Below are positions 6,088 to 7,142 of a DNA stretch of 7,142 nt, piece by piece; positions within the stretch are counted from its first letter, which is position 1; every line of letters begins with the position of its first letter. This stretch comes from Promethearchaeota archaeon. Its GTDB lineage: Archaea > Asgardarchaeota > Lokiarchaeia > Sigynarchaeales > MK-D1. The stretch is from positions 1 through 7,142 of the forward strand of contig JAEOUK010000269.1 of NCBI GenBank assembly GCA_016839385.1. Direction: 5' to 3'. The notes under the pieces were generated by a model that saw only the letters and a list, made by a program, of their open reading frames with translations, ran no database searches and was not told the DNA's origin. Both the position numbers and the translations under genes were made by a program.

Positions 6088-7142
6088 TTATAATAAACTA
6101 TTTTTTTTTCCATTCTTACCGTTTTTTCCATTCTTACCGTTTTTCTTCAAAATTCGATTTTTGATGGCTACTTTCTCTAAAACCTCGATTGCTTCATCTA
6201 TATCATCTGAAGTATGGGTTGCCATGAGACTAGTTCTAACTGTTGCCTCCGGAGTTGCGGGAGGAACCACCGGATTGACATATACACCTGCATCAAGCAA
6301 ATCTTTGTTGAATTTAAACATCTTCAACACATCCCCAATCATTAATGGTACGACAGGTGTAATTCCATCAATTGTCCGGAAACCGACTTTCTTCACCCCC
6401 TCGCGAAATCTAGCTGTATTAGCCATTAACTGGACACGCATTTCATCAGCTTTAGGACCTTGAAATAATTGTACAGCTTTTAAAGCAGCCGCAGCCGCAG
6501 CTGGTGGAATGGATGCACTAAAAATTAAAGATCTCGCATGATGAAAAAGATGGTCTATAAGATCTTGTTCTGCAACGCAAAAGCCTCCAATTGAAGCAAA
6601 TGATTTAGAAAATGTTCCTACAATAATATCCACTTTATCTAATAAATCATAATGACTTACTGAACCTCTTCCACCTTTTCCAAGATGACCAATTCCATGA
6701 GCGTCATCAATAATTACTCTTGCATCGTATTCTTCGCCTAATTCAACGATTCGATCAATCTGAGCTAAGTTTCCTTCCATTGAAAATACACCATCGGTAA
6801 TTATCCATATGTTTCGGTATTTTCCTCGACGAGAGCTTTTCAAAAGTTTCTCTAGTGACTCCATATTATCATGTTCATATACTTTCGTTTTTGCATACGA
6901 TAATCGGCAGGCATCTATAATGCTAGCATGGTTTTTTTCGTCACTAAGGATTAGGTCTCCTTTATCTGTGATCCCAGCAATAGTGCCAAGATTCGCTTGC
7001 ATTCCTGTACTGAAACAAATAGCACCATCCTTTTGCATAAACTGTGCAAGTTCACTTTCCAATCTTTTGTGCAAATCAAGGGTTCCATTCAAAAATCTTG
7101 AGCCTGTACATCCTGTTCCATATTTTTCGATAGCATCTGTGG
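6088..7142 (-). CDS. Alpha-oxoamine synthase family PLP enzyme (serine palmitoyltransferase / 2-amino-3-ketobutyrate CoA ligase-like), N-terminus cut off
   Basis: 350 residues are visible, entering in frame from the right edge; perhaps 70 N-terminal residues lie outside. The family condenses an amino acid with an acyl-CoA with loss of CO2, using PLP. Visible motifs are YGTGCTGSRFLNGTLDLH (7-24), NHASIID with the ring-stacking His71, IIDDAHGIGHLG with Asp145/His148, and GTFSKSFASIGGF with the Schiff-base Lys179 (codon 6604-6606). The C-terminal fold ends with VPPATPEATVRTSLMATHT. The GTFSKSxASxGGF and YGTGCxGSRFLNGT forms are, as I recall, closer to bacterial serine palmitoyltransferases and KBL-like enzymes than to classic BioF, which usually has a different sequence around the lysine. 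Substrates could be glycine plus acetyl-CoA, serine plus a long acyl-CoA, or alanine plus pimeloyl-CoA. No biotin or sphingolipid gene lies nearby to decide. An odd Lys/Asn/Gly tail follows the domain. An apparent TTG start at 7092 is internal. Family certain, substrate unknown. Confidence 0.94.
   Translation of the reverse strand, partial: TDAIEKYGTGCTGSRFLNGTLDLHKRLESELAQFMQKDGAICFSTGMQANLGTIAGITDKGDLILSDEKNHASIIDACRLSYAKTKVYEHDNMESLEKLLKSSRRGKYRNIWIITDGVFSMEGNLAQIDRIVELGEEYDARVIIDDAHGIGHLGKGGRGSVSHYDLLDKVDIIVGTFSKSFASIGGFCVAEQDLIDHLFHHARSLIFSASIPPAAAAAALKAVQLFQGPKADEMRVQLMANTARFREGVKKVGFRTIDGITPVVPLMIGDVLKMFKFNKDLLDAGVYVNPVVPPATPEATVRTSLMATHTSDDIDEAIEVLEKVAIKNRILKKNGKNGKNGKNGKKNSLL
6104..6139 (-). 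repeat. Two perfect 18-bp tandem copies encoding the (Asn-Gly-Lys)n tail of the synthase
   Basis: On the plus strand the unit TTTTTTCCATTCTTACCG occurs twice head to tail (6104-6121 and 6122-6139), followed by a partial TTTTT. It encodes alternating Lys-Asn-Gly triplets, giving KNGKNGKNGKNGKK near the C-terminus of the synthase. An adjoining run of nine T (6101-6109) makes the region prone to slippage, which would only alter the last few residues. The repeat lies outside the catalytic fold. Confidence 0.9.

Noticed and set aside
6161..6463. Plus-strand 100-codon open frame
   Set aside because: It is antisense to conserved C-terminal motifs of the synthase; its Ser/Thr-rich composition is typical of a shadow frame.
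7090..7092. TTG as the start codon of the synthase
   Set aside because: The frame stays open to the right edge, and the residues before it (YGTGCTGSRF) belong to a conserved family motif, so this TTG is an internal Leu codon and the gene is 5'-truncated.

Overview
The window is AT-rich, gene-dense DNA with every supported gene on the minus strand. It reads right to left as: a PLP-dependent alpha-oxoamine synthase (5' end cut by the right edge), mutS, a small TM1367-like cyclophilin-fold protein, an MFS transporter, and a phytoene-desaturase-like FAD oxidoreductase (3' end cut by the left edge). No RNA gene, CRISPR array, insertion sequence or phage gene is visible.

The organism is most likely an archaeon or a deep-branching prokaryote. 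The evidence is the Lys/Ile/Glu-rich proteins, the TATA-box-like T/A-rich elements at plausible distances from starts, and the protein families: a TM1367/DUF369-type protein, a COG1233 oxidoreductase and an MFS carrier of a kind I associate with uncultured archaea, possibly Asgard. This assignment is an inference from style, not a phylogeny. MutS1 is essentially a bacterial-type protein, and in an archaeon it would probably have been acquired by transfer. A bacterial host cannot be excluded.

Layout: at 6088-7142 the synthase ends in a lysine/asparagine/glycine tail built from an 18-bp tandem repeat. A 93-bp gap (5995-6087) holds T-rich tracts, a TATA-like box and a strong Shine-Dalgarno for mutS. 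mutS (3259-5994) and the cyclophilin-like gene (2877-3257) are separated by one base and must be co-transcribed. A 102-bp gap (2775-2876) with small overlapping inverted repeats and a TATA-like box separates them from a second unit, in which the transporter (1455-2774) and the oxidoreductase (1-1448) are six bases apart.

There are thus three likely transcription units: a lipid/amino-acid type acyl-CoA condensing enzyme, a mismatch repair ATPase plus a small partner of unknown role, and a transporter plus redox enzyme that may act on the same unidentified substrate or product. I see no clear undescribed multi-gene system. The points most worth a second look are the atypical MutS motifs (Walker A GPNWSGKST, FLE in place of FYE, a QTILF clamp-binding-like motif), the tight mutS/cyclophilin-like coupling, and the transporter/oxidoreductase pair.
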